A DNA stretch of 64,000 nucleotides from positions 8,754,867 to 8,818,866 of the forward strand of contig NC_084760.1 of assembly GCF_028858725.1 (NCBI RefSeq), in the 5' to 3' direction. How positions within the stretch are numbered: the stretch's first letter is position 1; each line of letters starts with the position of its first letter. Under the pieces are notes generated by a model that was given only the letters and a program-made list of their open reading frames with translations, was not told the DNA's origin and searched no databases. The position numbers and the translations under genes are program-made. Below are positions 45,504-56,530 of this stretch, one piece after another. The DNA is from Colius striatus (Eukaryota; Chordata; Aves; Coliiformes; Coliidae).

Positions 45504-46009
45504 GTGAGAAAAACTGTTCTGTTCACCCATTTATTCCTTTTTTCTCTTACAGATGATCTACTCTTTATATTGACTGGTTTGTGTCTATTAGTGGGAAAAC
45601 ACTGCCATCCATGTGTATATAACTGGAGCTGTTTAGACTGCTCCACCTCAGGCTGAACTCCTAACACCAGAAAACAGGAGTAGGTCTCATGAGACTTCAT
45701 AGAAACATCATGTGATCTGGACTGAGGGAGGCTGCAACTGGGAACTGTGTGAGGATGTCAAAAGGGGAAAGTATCAAATCTGATACTTCACTGCAGCTGC
45801 CACAGTTGCTGTATTTTTAAACTAAAGATGTTATTCGGAGCGGATTCATTTCCTCTCTCTACAGTCAGCTTTACTCTGGAAACTGGATTCAATGGATGTA
45901 ATAGTAGAGTTGTTCCCCATTACCAAGCAATAAACAATCAGCAAAGTTTATGCTTTTACTTTTTAATGTGCTGTGAAAAGTCTTTTCCTGCTTCCTCAGA
46001 GTTTTTCAT

Positions 46010-46105
46010 GGTCTGACCAGATAAAGCCTTGAGCAGCCTGGCCCTGCTGTGAGCAGGAGATAAGACTAGAGACTGCCTAAGGTTCTTTCCAGCCTGAATT
46101 ATCTC
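46010..46105 (+). mobile_element. old CR1 3' end
   Basis: CTTGAGCAGCCTGGCCCTGC, TGAGCAGGAGATAAGACTAG and TTCTTTCCAGCCTGAATTAT: the diverged end of an older CR1 subfamily. Confidence 0.7.
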
Positions 46106-46306
46106 ACAGCCCTTCTTCTTTGTAATTAAACAAAACATCACCTTTTGAACACTAAGGCTTGGGGTTATTTTTTTTCAGTCCCCACACAACCAGAACATGA
46201 CTATGTTTTACAACTTCTTTCCTCCCATTAGGAACTCGCCACATCAGTTCACAGGTAATATTGGTCACCAGCTCTCTGACTCCTCCAGAAATTTCAGAGA
46301 ATGTTA

Positions 46307-46555
46307 GAACGGTTTGGGTTGGAAGAGACCTTAAAGATCACTGAGTTCCAACCTCCCTGCCATGGGCAGGGACACCATCCACCAGATCAGCTTGCTCAAA
46401 GTCACATCCAGCCTGGCCTTGAACACTTCCAGGGATGGGCCTCTCTGGACAATCTGTTCCAATGCCTCAGCACCCTCTCAGGGAAGAACTTCTTAATAGC
46501 TAATCTCAGTCTATCTTCTTTCAATTTGAAGCCATTACTTCTTGTCACTACAGTT
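46307..46555 (-). mobile_element. older CR1 3' fragment
   Basis: GGTTTGGGTTGGAAGAGACC, CATGGGCAGGGACACCATC, CCTTGAACACTTCCAGGGATG and GAAGCCATTACTTCTTGTC: a well-known old avian CR1 subfamily end on the minus strand. Confidence 0.9.
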
Positions 46556-48510
46556 TTTGTATCAGCCTTTCAGAACTGCCAGTGCAGGCAGAGTCTTTCA
46601 TACGATCTATCTGACCATGACACTTCTCTCTGAACTACACTGTTGGCTTTCCATGCTCTCTTCCCCTTGCACTTCTTCCTGTGACTTCTCTGAAGTACAG
46701 AATTGATCACTTATTAGCCCAGTACCTTTCCTAGTCATCATCTCATAGAAAAATTACTTTGATACGTTTTAAAAAGCAGTTGGAATAAATTTAACAGACT
46801 CTTGTGACAAAATTTTACCTCTCTCTGAGCCCTTCTCAACAACAGTGTTGCTCTGGAAAGCTACTTGAACAGGTCCTGAGTATCTTGATTTGTCTATGTG
46901 CCCATCCTAGTCCTCACCCAAGGCCTAGCAGTCCTTTGCAGCACAAGGTGAAGATGCTCTGTGCAAGCACAGTGAGTCAGGTGTGACTTGCTGTGTGTGA
47001 GCAATGGTCTGTGACCTTTTAGCCAGCTCTGCTCAGACTTCCCATGTCCAAAGAAGATGGCATCTTGACAGTACCCAGCAAATTAAAAAAACCATCCTTG
47101 CTAAGTATGACTTGCCTGGAATAAACCTGGGGGCTTTTTAAAGGCAAAACCCCCCTCCTTTGTCTTGAACTGTACTGGAGGGATGAAACGAACTTGACAG
47201 GGCTTGTTACTATTCTGCAAAGTTTGCAGGAGCATTTTCCCTCTTCCAGTGGTGGTACAGCTTGTTATTTGTATCACAAATCTTCCCTTTACTGAGTCTT
47301 ATGCATTGAAATCTATATTCAGCAAATGTCTTTTTACTACACAAGGAAAACTGTTCTATGCAGTCTTCAGCATGTGACAGTGTTAACCCTCAACGTTGGT
47401 AATGGGAACAGAGATAGCAAGCAGCGTTATTTGAGAGGGCTGTGGCAAAGTGTAGGTGAGTGGTCTTGAAGAAGCAGAAGAGACATTTCTCACTGAAAAA
47501 TGTAAATCTTGTAAGCCAATGCTGCTCCCCTTTGAAAGACCCCCAAAATCCTAATAAGAATTCATTAGGTCACCCGGGGAAGAGGTTTATGTTATGTCTG
47601 CATGAAGAAATTAGACGTGCCTGGGAGCAAGGCTGATGGGCATGGAATATCTAAAACTAAACCTCCTTCCCCTCAAAACTGGAGTGGCTGCTGTGAACTG
47701 CCTGTGGCAAATGGTGTGGGGCCCATGCTTACTCCCAAGCTGTACATGGGAACTCTTTGATGCTTGTTGGCCTGGAAAAAACTCAGACCAGAGACATTTC
47801 TGACACTCTTGCTAGTGTTGTCTGATGAGTTCCCATGCCCAAGGAAGTTCTTTGGCAGTGATTAATTTATTAGTGTAGACATAGACTAAAAATGCTGCAG
47901 GGTGAATTTATGTAGCATAATTCTGCATGTATGTGCCTTTGTGAAGATGGGTGTAATTTAAGACTCTGAGGAAGTCTGTTTCTAGTATGTTAGGCTCCCT
48001 TGTCTGTGGGAGTGACTGTCATCACACGTACATGAAGCCATGGGAACTGTAATTTGATGTGGGGGCTATGAGTAAATCTGGACAATTTCTTCCTCTGCTG
48101 GGTCCTGTAGCAATCAGCTTATTGCCATCATTTTCCCTTCCACCCACCGTTTCCTGGACCTGTCATCAGCTGATGATAAAGAACCTGATGAAATTCTTCC
48201 CTGTGGGTTTTTGATGGTGGTTTTGCTGGTTTTTTTTGAAGTACACCTGCTTAGTGTAAAATATGTCTTAAAGCCCAGCTGATGTTCAACTATACCCATG
48301 GAATGCTCCAAAAAATTCCTGAAGTGCTGGAAGTAGAAAAAATGGGCGACAAAATTACCCCGTTTTTCTGCACATAATCTGCTGATATCAAACCATTTGC
48401 TATGACTAGAACACAGAAAACAGTTCTTCAGTTGCTTTTCAGGTTTTCAGTGATCTGGTGATTAAAGAACTTGGAGAAAAAAACTTTGGGTGCAGAGTTT
48501 TCCACTGGCA

Positions 48511-48567
48511 TCCTGAATATTATATATACAGATATATATATTTTAGGGAGAAAAAATATATTCAGGA
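48511..48567. repeat. AT-rich inverted repeat
   Basis: TCCTGAATAT (48511-48520) is exactly complementary to ATATTCAGGA (48558-48567), with a TA-rich spacer that can pair further. It lies just upstream of a CR1 tail. Confidence 0.6.
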
Positions 48568-48591
48568 TATATGCATTTCTATGTATTGTAG

Positions 48592-49452
48592 CATCATAGA
48601 ATCATAGAATGGTAGGGGTTGGAAGGGACCTTTAGAGATCATCTAGTCCAACTCCCCTGCCAAAGCAGGACCACCTAGATCTGGTCACACAGGAACATGT
48701 CCAGGCTGGTCTTGAAGAGCTCCAAGGAAGGAGCCTCCACACCCCTCTGGGCAGCCTGTGCCAGGGCTCCCTCACCTCACAGTGACATAGTTTTTCCTTA
48801 TGTTTAAATGGAACTTTTTCTCTTCCATTCATCCCATTACCCTTTGTCCTGTTGCTAGATACAATAGACAAAAAGTGCTGCCCCCACCTCCTGACACCCA
48901 GCATTTAGATATTTGTAAATATTAATGAGATCCCCCCTCAGTCTCCTCTTCTCCAGACTAAACAGCCCCAGTTCCCACAGCCTTTCCTCGTAAGGAAGAT
49001 GCTCCAGTCCCCTGATCATCTTGGTGGCCCTGTGCTGGACTCTCTCCAGCAGTTCCCTGTCCCTCTTGAGCTGAGGAGCCCAGAACTGGACACAGGACTC
49101 CAGATGAGGCCTCACCAGGGCAGAGCAGAGAGGGAGAAGAACCTCCCTTGACCTGCTGCCCACACTCTTCTTGATGCACCCCAGGCTGCCATTGGCCTTC
49201 TTGGCCATGAGGGCACATTGCTGGCTCATGTTCAGCTTATTACCAACCAACACTCCCAGGTCTCTCTGCAGAGCTGCTCTTCAGCAGGTCAACCCCCAGC
49301 CTGTCCCGGTGCATGGGGTTGTTCCTTCCCAGGTGCAGGACTCTGCACTTGTCCTTGTTGAACCTCATGAGGTTCCTCTCTGCCCAACTCTCCAGCTGGT
49401 CGAGATCCCACTAAATCTGCCTCTGGGGAATCAGCCAGTCCTCCCAGTTTAG
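48592..49452 (-). mobile_element. CR1 LINE, long 3' fragment (about 0.86 kb)
   Basis: From CATCATAGAATCATAGAATG to GAATCAGCCAGTCCTCCCAG. The minus-strand frame includes [20 protein letters not shown] and [21 protein letters not shown] few base pairs are missing near CAGGTCTCTCTGCAG relative to the other copies. Confidence 0.95.
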
Positions 49453-49747
49453 TGTCAAGTATATATACTTAATTATTGTAGCTGAACTTATCCTTGAAAA
49501 CAAATACTTGGAAAACTCATACATCAAAGTTGGTGGAGGAGGGAACTGAGGTCAAAGTATTACCTGGTAAGGAAAGCAGTTTGTGGGGAATCAGAGGCAG
49601 GAATTCCTACCAGAGAGGAAGTTTTGGAATCCATTTTCATTACATACAAATACATAATCCATGTTGCTGGGACAGAAAACCTGCAGATTTTAAACAGTGG
49701 ACAACAGTGTTCGAAATCCTAGACTTTTGGGATGCATGCTGGTGCTG

Positions 49748-49780
49748 ATGAAGTCAATGCAAGCTTTGACATTGAATTCA
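49748..49780. repeat. imperfect palindrome resembling an ancient amniote repeat
   Basis: TGAAGTCAATG is followed after 11 nt by CATTGAATTCA, which is complementary with one mismatch, and then CAGGGCTGGGATTTTA. The order GAAGTCAATG...CATTGACTTCA...GGATTTTA is one I recall as widespread in turtle and bird non-coding DNA, but I cannot name the family with certainty. Confidence 0.4.
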
Positions 49781-50282
49781 ACAGGGCTGGGATTTTACAT
49801 GAGGTTTTTTACCGGTCCTTTCCTTGGTTTGAAATCACATTTACAAGTAAAACGTGTATCTGTGAAATCAGAACTTGGCCTTTTTTTACCCTGCAACCTG
49901 GACAGGATGAGCCATTCCCAGAGATAAAACTGCATCTCGTGCCTGAATATCTGTAAACACAAAGAACTGCAAAATAAGGAGTCCCAAAACAGCGAGATTC
50001 AACAGAGCTAGCTCAGAAAACCTTTTTGTTAGCTTCCATGTATGCTAAAGCATTTTGGGGAAGCTGCTTGTCCAAGCAATGTAACTAAACTATGTCTCTT
50101 CCTTTTGGAACACAAGCAAGAAGAAACAACCAGTAATTCTTACTCAAAGAGAAATTTACAGTGTCTCAACTAAAATTTCAAGTCTAATTATTTACAAGCT
50201 GTCTATTAATAGATAGACATCATTTCTTGTTGCTAATGAGTTCTTACAGTGTTCAGCTACGTTTCTTGTTTATGTTCCTTAG

Positions 50283-50591
50283 CTTCCATGTACGTGTGGG
50301 ATGCCTCATTCGAAAACTATGATGCTGGATGGAAACTACAGCGAGTCTGATGCCAACAGCCTGGCAGGATATACAAGAAACCAGATGGTCCCAGAGGAAG
50401 AAAAACAAGAAAAAATAGTTGTGCACTTAGCTATGAGCAATGAATCTAATTCGTCAAGGAAGAGAGGCCTGAAGGGCCATGTGGGTTTGCGCATCATCCA
50501 GAACACTCATGCCATTGATAAATACTCAAGATTAATATTTCCAGGCACCTATATATTTTTTAATTTGATATATTGGTCAGTCTTTAGCTAA
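50283..50591 (+). CDS. GABRR2: GABRR2 exon 9 (intracellular loop, TM4, stop)
   Basis: The terminal coding exon encodes LPCTCGMPHSKTMMLDGNYS, the variable cytoplasmic loop with many serines and charged residues (EEEKQEKIVVHLAMSNESN), then NTHAIDKYSRLIFPGTYIFF and NLIYWSVFS with TAA. The last 40 residues, including TM4 (about 443-463), are almost identical to human rho-2. The loop is the site of cytoskeletal and kinase contacts in this family. Leucine 363 replaces a phenylalanine in human. The acceptor is TATGTTCCTTAG. Confidence 0.96.
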   Translation, partial: LPCTCGMPHSKTMMLDGNYSESDANSLAGYTRNQMVPEEEKQEKIVVHLAMSNESNSSRKRGLKGHVGLRIIQNTHAIDKYSRLIFPGTYIFFNLIYWSVFS

Positions 50592-52125
50592 GCATTCTGG
50601 CACAGCAGTGGCTGAAGCAGAAGACATTTAGAAAACTCTCTCTTGTTGGTTCTTTTTCGGTTTAATCTGGATGCGAAGCCAGAAAACTGATTATTTTATT
50701 GCTTCTTGGGGGAACAAAGGAGAGGACACATCCTACATTGGGCAACTCCATGCACAGGCATCCTGGAGGAACCACGCTGTGCTGGTTGCTTTCTAACCCA
50801 CACCCCAGCTCCTGTTTGCTTTATGACATATGTCATTTCTCATACTTGAAAATGTGTGCTCACTGTTCACCCAAAAGGTGCTGTATGATCATCAGGGGAC
50901 AGCCATGCTGGTGGTGCCTGTTGTGCAGTGGACAATCAGAGACAGTGCTCACATGGGCTGTCAGGGATTAGGCAAATGCAGCTTGCAAGGGGAGGAGGTC
51001 TGGATGGTGTAACTCTCGTAAGGGAAGTGAATGAGGCCTTTCCTTTTCAAAACCTCTGTTTCTGAGCAAATCCTTTTCTTTTCCTTTGGCCTGTGAGCAT
51101 TGTATTTCTTTCCATTGGTTTATGAAGACTCTTTTAAGGTCCACATTCTGCTTTGCCTGGATAGGACCTTCATCAATACCGTTAGGACAGTTGACTGGCC
51201 AGGTTCAACAGGGCTGGTTACAAGGTGCAGGTAGTAGGTTTGAGTCAGTGGTCAGGTTTGTTTCCAGATTACAAGTAAGGAGTGATGAGGCAGCACAGAA
51301 GTCCCCATACTCACAGAAGCTGGCTCCCAGAGTACATGGGTAATGAAAACAAGGAGGTTTAGGCACATGTTCTTCACATAATTTGAGCACAGCACAAGAT
51401 AAATGGCACTCACCCTCTAAAATGAGGGGGGAAGCTGATATGTAGCACGTGCAGTCAGCACATGCATGGTGGGCAGTGTCTCAGGGAGCATCATTTCCTC
51501 CCTCCAGAGCAGAGAACAGTGTTGATGGCAGTACTGGTGGCTTTCAAGGATTTTCCTCACCCCTGTGAGGAAAGTGCAGCCCACAGAGCAACTGTATATC
51601 TCAACGTGACTTTACCAATCAACACATTGTCCTTCTGTTTAGGCATTTTGGATCAAAAGGGAGAGATGTCTGCCAGAAACTCTCTCTGTAGGAATACAGG
51701 CATGTCAGAGATGAAATGGCTGAAAATATTACCAAGGGATTCAATGGGACCCTGTCTGGCCTCTGTCTCCAAGTGGATGTAGGTCCTTTGAAGCTGCTGG
51801 AGAGCACTGTCACGTTTTTCACCCTGTGATACCGCCCTTTCCTAACAATGCTGATGGCAAAACTCACATGTAGAAACGTGAGAGCCACAAGATGATGATA
51901 TTGAGGTTTGTGTGCTCCTTATTTTTAGAAAACACCATGACTTTTTGGTTGTGGTGGAGATTATCTTCCTCAAAGCACTTGGTTCCCAAGCTGAAACTCA
52001 GCAGGGTGGGCAGAGCCTGAAGCGTGAAGCCCCAGAACTGAGGTTACAAGCTGATTCAATGTCAGGATTGTTATACATGGGGCTGGGCCATGAAGATTTG
52101 AATAAACCACAAGACTAAAGGAAAA
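50592..52125 (+). other. GABRR2: probable GABRR2 3' UTR
   Basis: Non-repetitive sequence with no recognisable coding content follows the stop. The first canonical AATAAA I find is at 52101-52106, which would give a 3' UTR of about 1.5 kb. The extent is inferred; RNA reads would fix it. Confidence 0.45.
52101..52106 (+). promoter_or_regulatory. GABRR2: candidate GABRR2 poly(A) signal AATAAA
   Basis: AATAAA with a GT-rich element (GCTGGTGTGTGAAG) about 55 nt downstream. A second AATAAA-type signal occurs near 52634 (AATAATAAAG). Confidence 0.4.
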
Positions 52126-52884
52126 GCAAACAAAGATGCTACTAAACCTACAACCATTTGCTGGTGTGTGAAGTTTTCTGCTTACCTTAGTGGTAATTCT
52201 TATGTCCTGTATCTCAAGGGATGTAGAAGATGGCAGGGAAGTGTCAACTCCAGGCTGTCAACAGCATGCAGGATTTCCCTTGTGCCTCAAATATGGCTGC
52301 CTAAGTCCCATTGATGGTTGCACTGATTTACTGCAAACAAAATCAATGAGAGAAACTAAAATGAATGGTTGTGTTCCTCTTTCATCATCCATGTTAATAA
52401 CTGACAGGAATGGAATTCTGTCTGGTCATAAAAGCAAGCAAATGCAGTCCTGAAATCACTGGCAAGAGGAGCCATGGAAGGACAATATCTGAAAGGAAGG
52501 CTTGTCCCAGTCTGACACTTCTCATCAGGCCAGTGCTTTTACCACATAATGCTGCTCTTGGGAGCTGAAACCTGGACACTTCTCCCATTAACAGGTGGAG
52601 ATGACTACAACAAAGCCTCTCAAAATACTAAAATAATAAAGAAATGGACCACTCTTCTTTTGAGAGGTTAAAACTTGGACATAAAAGTGTGCATTCTTCA
52701 CCATCAACAGTTTTGAGTGCAAACCAGGATCCAGTGTTGCAGTTGGCAGCAGGACAGTGCAGCCAAGGGACTTTTGCTGGTGGAAGGCAGCAGAGCTGCA
52801 CTATGAAGTCACCAGTGTGGGGAGGGAGAAACTCGTTCCCTGTGCCCAGTTTTGTCAGTGTTTCTGCATCACCCATGGCACGTG

Positions 52885-52978
52885 CCATTTAACCTCTCAG
52901 TGCCTCATCTCCTCCATCTGGAAAGTGAGGAGCAGTAACATTTACCTACCTCATGAGGTGCCGAGGGGTTTAACCTGC
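52885..52978 (+). mobile_element. MIR-like (CORE-SINE) remnant
   Basis: TTTAACCTCTCAGTGCCTCA, then CTCCATCTGGAAAGTGAGGA, TTTACCTACCTCATGAGGTG and GGGTTTAA follow, in order, the central and 3' part of the MIR consensus (AACCTCTCTGTGCCTCAGTT, CTCATCTGTAAAATGGGG, TACCTACCTCATAGGG). Such tRNA-derived SINEs predate the bird-mammal split and are rare in bird genomes. Confidence 0.75.
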
Positions 52979-55345
52979 TTAACTAGCACGTGTGTGGGGC
53001 ACAGTTATGATTTCTGAGCAGGTCACCCAGTGGGAATCCAAAGGTTTTTGTCTTACTTACCAGTGAGTTCTTCAAATGTGTGCCCTGAATCAGTGCAGCT
53101 GGAAGAGAGCAGGTATCTCTCCTGCCTTATAATGATACCAAGCGAGATAACTCCCCCTCATTATAATGATATTAAACCAGAGAGAAATGTAGTCCAATGG
53201 CCAAAAAGTGAACATTGTCAGGAAATAGTGCCTCCTGGCATAGCAAAAAGAGTAATAAAGAGAACTCCTAGTGCTTTACTTTGCTACATTTTGATTACAT
53301 CTCCTGTTCCCTTAGGAGTTAACGTGGCAACAGAGGCAGTCCTTTAGATCCTGTCATCTTTGTACTAGTGCTGCCTGTAGTTTAAATGCCAGCTAATAAA
53401 CATCTTTTGGAAAGGCTGTCTTACTTTTATAGGCTGTATAACTGTGTCTGGTAGAAAAAGACTTTCACCTCTATTGGTTATGTACACATGCATGTAAAGC
53501 AAAAGTATTCTTCTATTAAAGGGGGGGGAAATCTCAGTCTTAGGCATCATTTACACTTATTCTTCGTCAAAACAATAGATGAAAAGTATAGGTGCAAATA
53601 AAACCATGGCATCACCTTCAGGCAGTGTATGAATTGCATTTTCCTGCTCATTAAGAGGAGAGTAGCTAGGCATGAAGCTAGAGCAAATATTTGACGTGTG
53701 GTGTGGGGAATGTATTTCACCTTTCCTCTGCTCTGGATTCCAAGAGACTCCACAGGCACTGTCTGACCTCCAGCTGCAAGATCCAACCAATGTTTTGTGA
53801 AATAGTGCCTGAAGCTAGGCTCTGAGTACTGTTGGATGGCTACAGCCCAATTGTGTGAAGCACTGAGCATCTGGACAATTAATCTACTGAAGGACAGGAT
53901 TTTCAGAAGCTCATAAGGGATTTGGGCAAACAAGCCCATTGCTGAATGTGCCTGCTCTGAACGAGCTGGTCCAGTTGCGAAGAGAGAAGACGTCGACCCT
54001 GCTCATTCTGTGTTTGGCTCCATCCTACTTTTACTTCCTCTGAGCTAAACCACATCTTTGGAAGAGACTAACTCGATCCATAGATAAGTACACACATGTA
54101 TAGTGTGTATGCAGGTAGCATGTAACAATGGAAGCCACTGGGATGTGTATATATGTTACATAGTGTGCATATGTGAAGTTGTATCATATTGTATGTAAAT
54201 TGCCATGTGTTATGCCCAGAAAACTTACTGTGTTGAGTTGAAAAAAGGAATCTTACTGCCAGCCAAACGCCAAGAAACGAGGTGTTGGCAAAATTTGTGG
54301 GCTGGCTCACATTTTCCTGCTGGAAAAGGGAGAGTCGAGGAGTTTGCAAGAAGGGATGTTGCTAAAGTGGTTGTGCAATGGGTACAATCCACCGTCCTCA
54401 AACCTGGTGATAAAACAACAGATGGAAAGGGTGAAAAAGAGCCTATTTTATGGTGTAAACTTTAAAAAACCTGGGGTTTTAGTTCTGTTTGGAGATCCAT
54501 TACCTATGAGCTAATGCCCAGGGGCAGTGGGTTTTAATAAACACCTCATTTGTAATTGATTCTAAATAAAAAGCACTTCCAAAGGTGAAAGAATTGTAGT
54601 GGAAGCATGCAAGTGCTTTGAAGTATGCAAAGCTCCTTGGGAAAACTGAGCCGTTAATTACAGCTATGATGAGCTACAGAGACCTTTTGTGAAAACTGCA
54701 GTCCACAACTGAAGAAATTTTAATCACTGCTTTACATTTAAGGGCACATTTTCCAAAGCCCAAATGGCAGGTACTATCTCAACCTCCATTTAACTATAAA
54801 TGAGAGCTTGTCATTTAATTCCTCCTTTGTGCCTTTGAAAAGGTTGCCTCCATGCTTAGCAATGGAAGATAAAACCACTGAGATCCTGGCAGCCTGATCT
54901 TGGTTGTTATCCCTAATGTAGACAATGGGCCTAAAGTAAGTACCCACGGGTAAGGCTGGTACTGGGACCACTGAGTAATGGCTGTTGTCTGTCTAATTTC
55001 CACAATGGAGAGAGGACAGCAAGGTGCAGGCTAAGTGAGATACTGCCCTGCTGAAATTCAAAGAACAGACAAACATATTTAATACCAGCAAGACTTTAGC
55101 ACTATTAAAATTAAAATGTAATCCAGCCTCACACTAAGCTGATTAATTCCTTTGCAAAAATGACATTTGAAATAATGGACCGGGGTCATTACTTTCCTGG
55201 TCAGAGGAATTACCATTTCAGATGAAGTGAGAAAGGTGGGGAGGGAAATCTTGCACAAGCAGAGGATGAGGTGCTGCTCTTGGCAGCTGGGCAGGATTAC
55301 CCCAGGCTGAGCAGAACCCGCAGTGGAGGCAAGGATGGGAGGACT

Positions 55346-56055
55346 CAGTACAGGCTGGGGATGACCTGCTGGAGAGCAGCTCTGCAGAGAGAGACGTGGG
55401 AGTGCTCATTGGTAATAAACCAACCATGAGCCAGCAATGTGCCCTCTTGGACAAGAAGGCCAATGGCAGCCTGGGATGCATCAAGAACAGTGTGGGCAGC
55501 AGGTCGAGGGAGGTTTTGCTCCCCCTCTCCTCTGCCCTGGTGAGGCCTCATCTGGAGTCCTGTGTCCAGTTCTGGGCTCCTCAGCTCAAGAGGGACAGGG
55601 AACTGCTGGAGAGAGGCCAGCGCAGGGCCACCAAGATGATCAGGGGACTGGAGCATCTTCCTGATGAGGAAAGGCTGCGGGAACTGGGGCTGTTTAGTCT
55701 GGAGAAGAGGAGACTGAGGGACAATCTCATTAACACTTACAAATATTTGAAAGATATATGTCAAGAGGATGGGGCATGCCTTTTTTCTGCAGTGTCCAGT
55801 AACAGGACAAGGAGTAATGGACAAAAGCTGGAACATGAGAAGTTCCACTTAAGGAAGAACTTCTTTCCTGCTGAGGTGAGGGAGCCCTGGCACAGGCTGC
55901 CCAGAGAGGGTGTGGAGGCTCCTTCTCTGGTGGTTTGCAAAACCCACCTGGACACGTTCCTGTGTGACCTGATTGAGTCAGACCTGCTTTAGCAGGGAGA
56001 TTGGACCAGATGGTCTTTAGAGGTCCCTTCCAACCCTTACAATTCTGTGATTATG
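55346..56055 (+). mobile_element. CR1 LINE 3' fragment with the longest open frame
   Basis: From CAGTACAGGCTGGGGATGAC to the tail AATTCTGTGATTATG. One frame is open for 198 codons ([20 protein letters not shown] to [13 protein letters not shown]), covering the ORF2 C-terminus only. The reverse transcriptase core is absent. Confidence 0.95.
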
Positions 56056-56310
56056 TGTTCCAGCTTTTCTAAGGCAGTGGTGCCTGGATATCACACCTCA
56101 TCATGTGGCACTCATTAATGTGGGCAAGAAAAACCTGTTTTCTGCTGGGAGTTAGTCTTAGGCTGACTGTGGGCTGAGTCCTGAGGCAGGGGGGCCTTGA
56201 AAGACAAGTGATATTTTCACCCACAGCTGTCCACAACATTTTCTCTAAATGTATTGTGCCTCATGTCACTTTTGAGGCCAGCCTGTGTTACATCCATAAA
56301 GAAGACCACC

Positions 56311-56328
56311 CCCCCCAAAAAAAAAAAC
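56311..56328. repeat. short C-run/A-run
   Basis: A CCCCCCCC run directly followed by an A-run of about 12 bases. It resembles a degenerate poly-A scar but has no recognisable element attached. Confidence 0.6.
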
Positions 56329-56440
56329 AGGACAGTTTTGCATTGCCTACTCCTTGGAATAAGTGGCAAAGCTCTCAGCAGATAATTTGAAGACTGATTT
56401 TTAAGGTTTCCTACCCCTGAGAAAACACACGAGTCATCTT

Positions 56441-56530
56441 AGAATCATAGAATCGTAGAATCATTATGGTTGGAAAAGACCTTTAAGATCCCTAACACTA
56501 GGTACCAGGCTCATCACTAAGCTTAAACCA
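56441..56530 (-). mobile_element. old CR1 tail fragment
   Basis: AGAATCATAGAATCGTAGAA, ATGGTTGGAAAAGACCTTTA and CAGGCTCATCACTAAGC: the subfamily of 39096, with an internal deletion. Confidence 0.82.

Larger units (their letters stand above)
45504..50282 (+). other. GABRR2: GABRR2 intron 8
   Basis: A 4.8-kb intron with a GTGAGAAA donor and a TATGTTCCTTAG acceptor. It holds old CR1 ends at 46010 and 46307 and a long CR1 at 48592-49452. The stretch 46560-48500 shows nothing recognised. An AT-rich palindrome sits at 48511-48567 and an old inverted repeat at 49748-49780. Confidence 0.9.
15937..50591 (+). other. GABRR2: GABRR2 gene, complete coding span (nine exons)
   Basis: GABRR2 encodes the rho-2 subunit of ionotropic GABA receptors (GABA-C type): pentameric, GABA-gated chloride channels best known from retina. 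The nine exons total 1395 nt, i.e. 464 residues plus stop, against 465 in human as I recall. All introns are GT-AG and every split codon is restored. In order: signal peptide (1-20), basic N-terminus, extracellular GABA-binding domain, Cys-loop (C178-C192, 13 residues between), TM1 (about 261-284), TM2 (about 295-316), TM3 (about 325-346), intracellular loop, TM4 (about 443-463). Rho-2 rather than rho-1 is supported by VFPDGHVLYSM, by QKFHTTSRLAFY and by serine in ARVSLG at the TM2 entrance, where rho-1 has proline. Possible N-glycosylation sites are N120, N214 and N254. It lies just downstream of UBE2J1, matching human synteny. Confidence 0.96.

Noticed and set aside
49494..49956. Overlapping frames of 75-85 codons in GABRR2 intron 8 as a possible extra exon
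   Set aside because: No conserved receptor sequence, and exons 8 and 9 join in phase 0 without it.
55396..55992. 198-codon + strand open frame as a possible gene
   Set aside because: Its sequence ([32 protein letters not shown]) is the CR1 ORF2 C-terminus, repeated in more than ten copies in this window.
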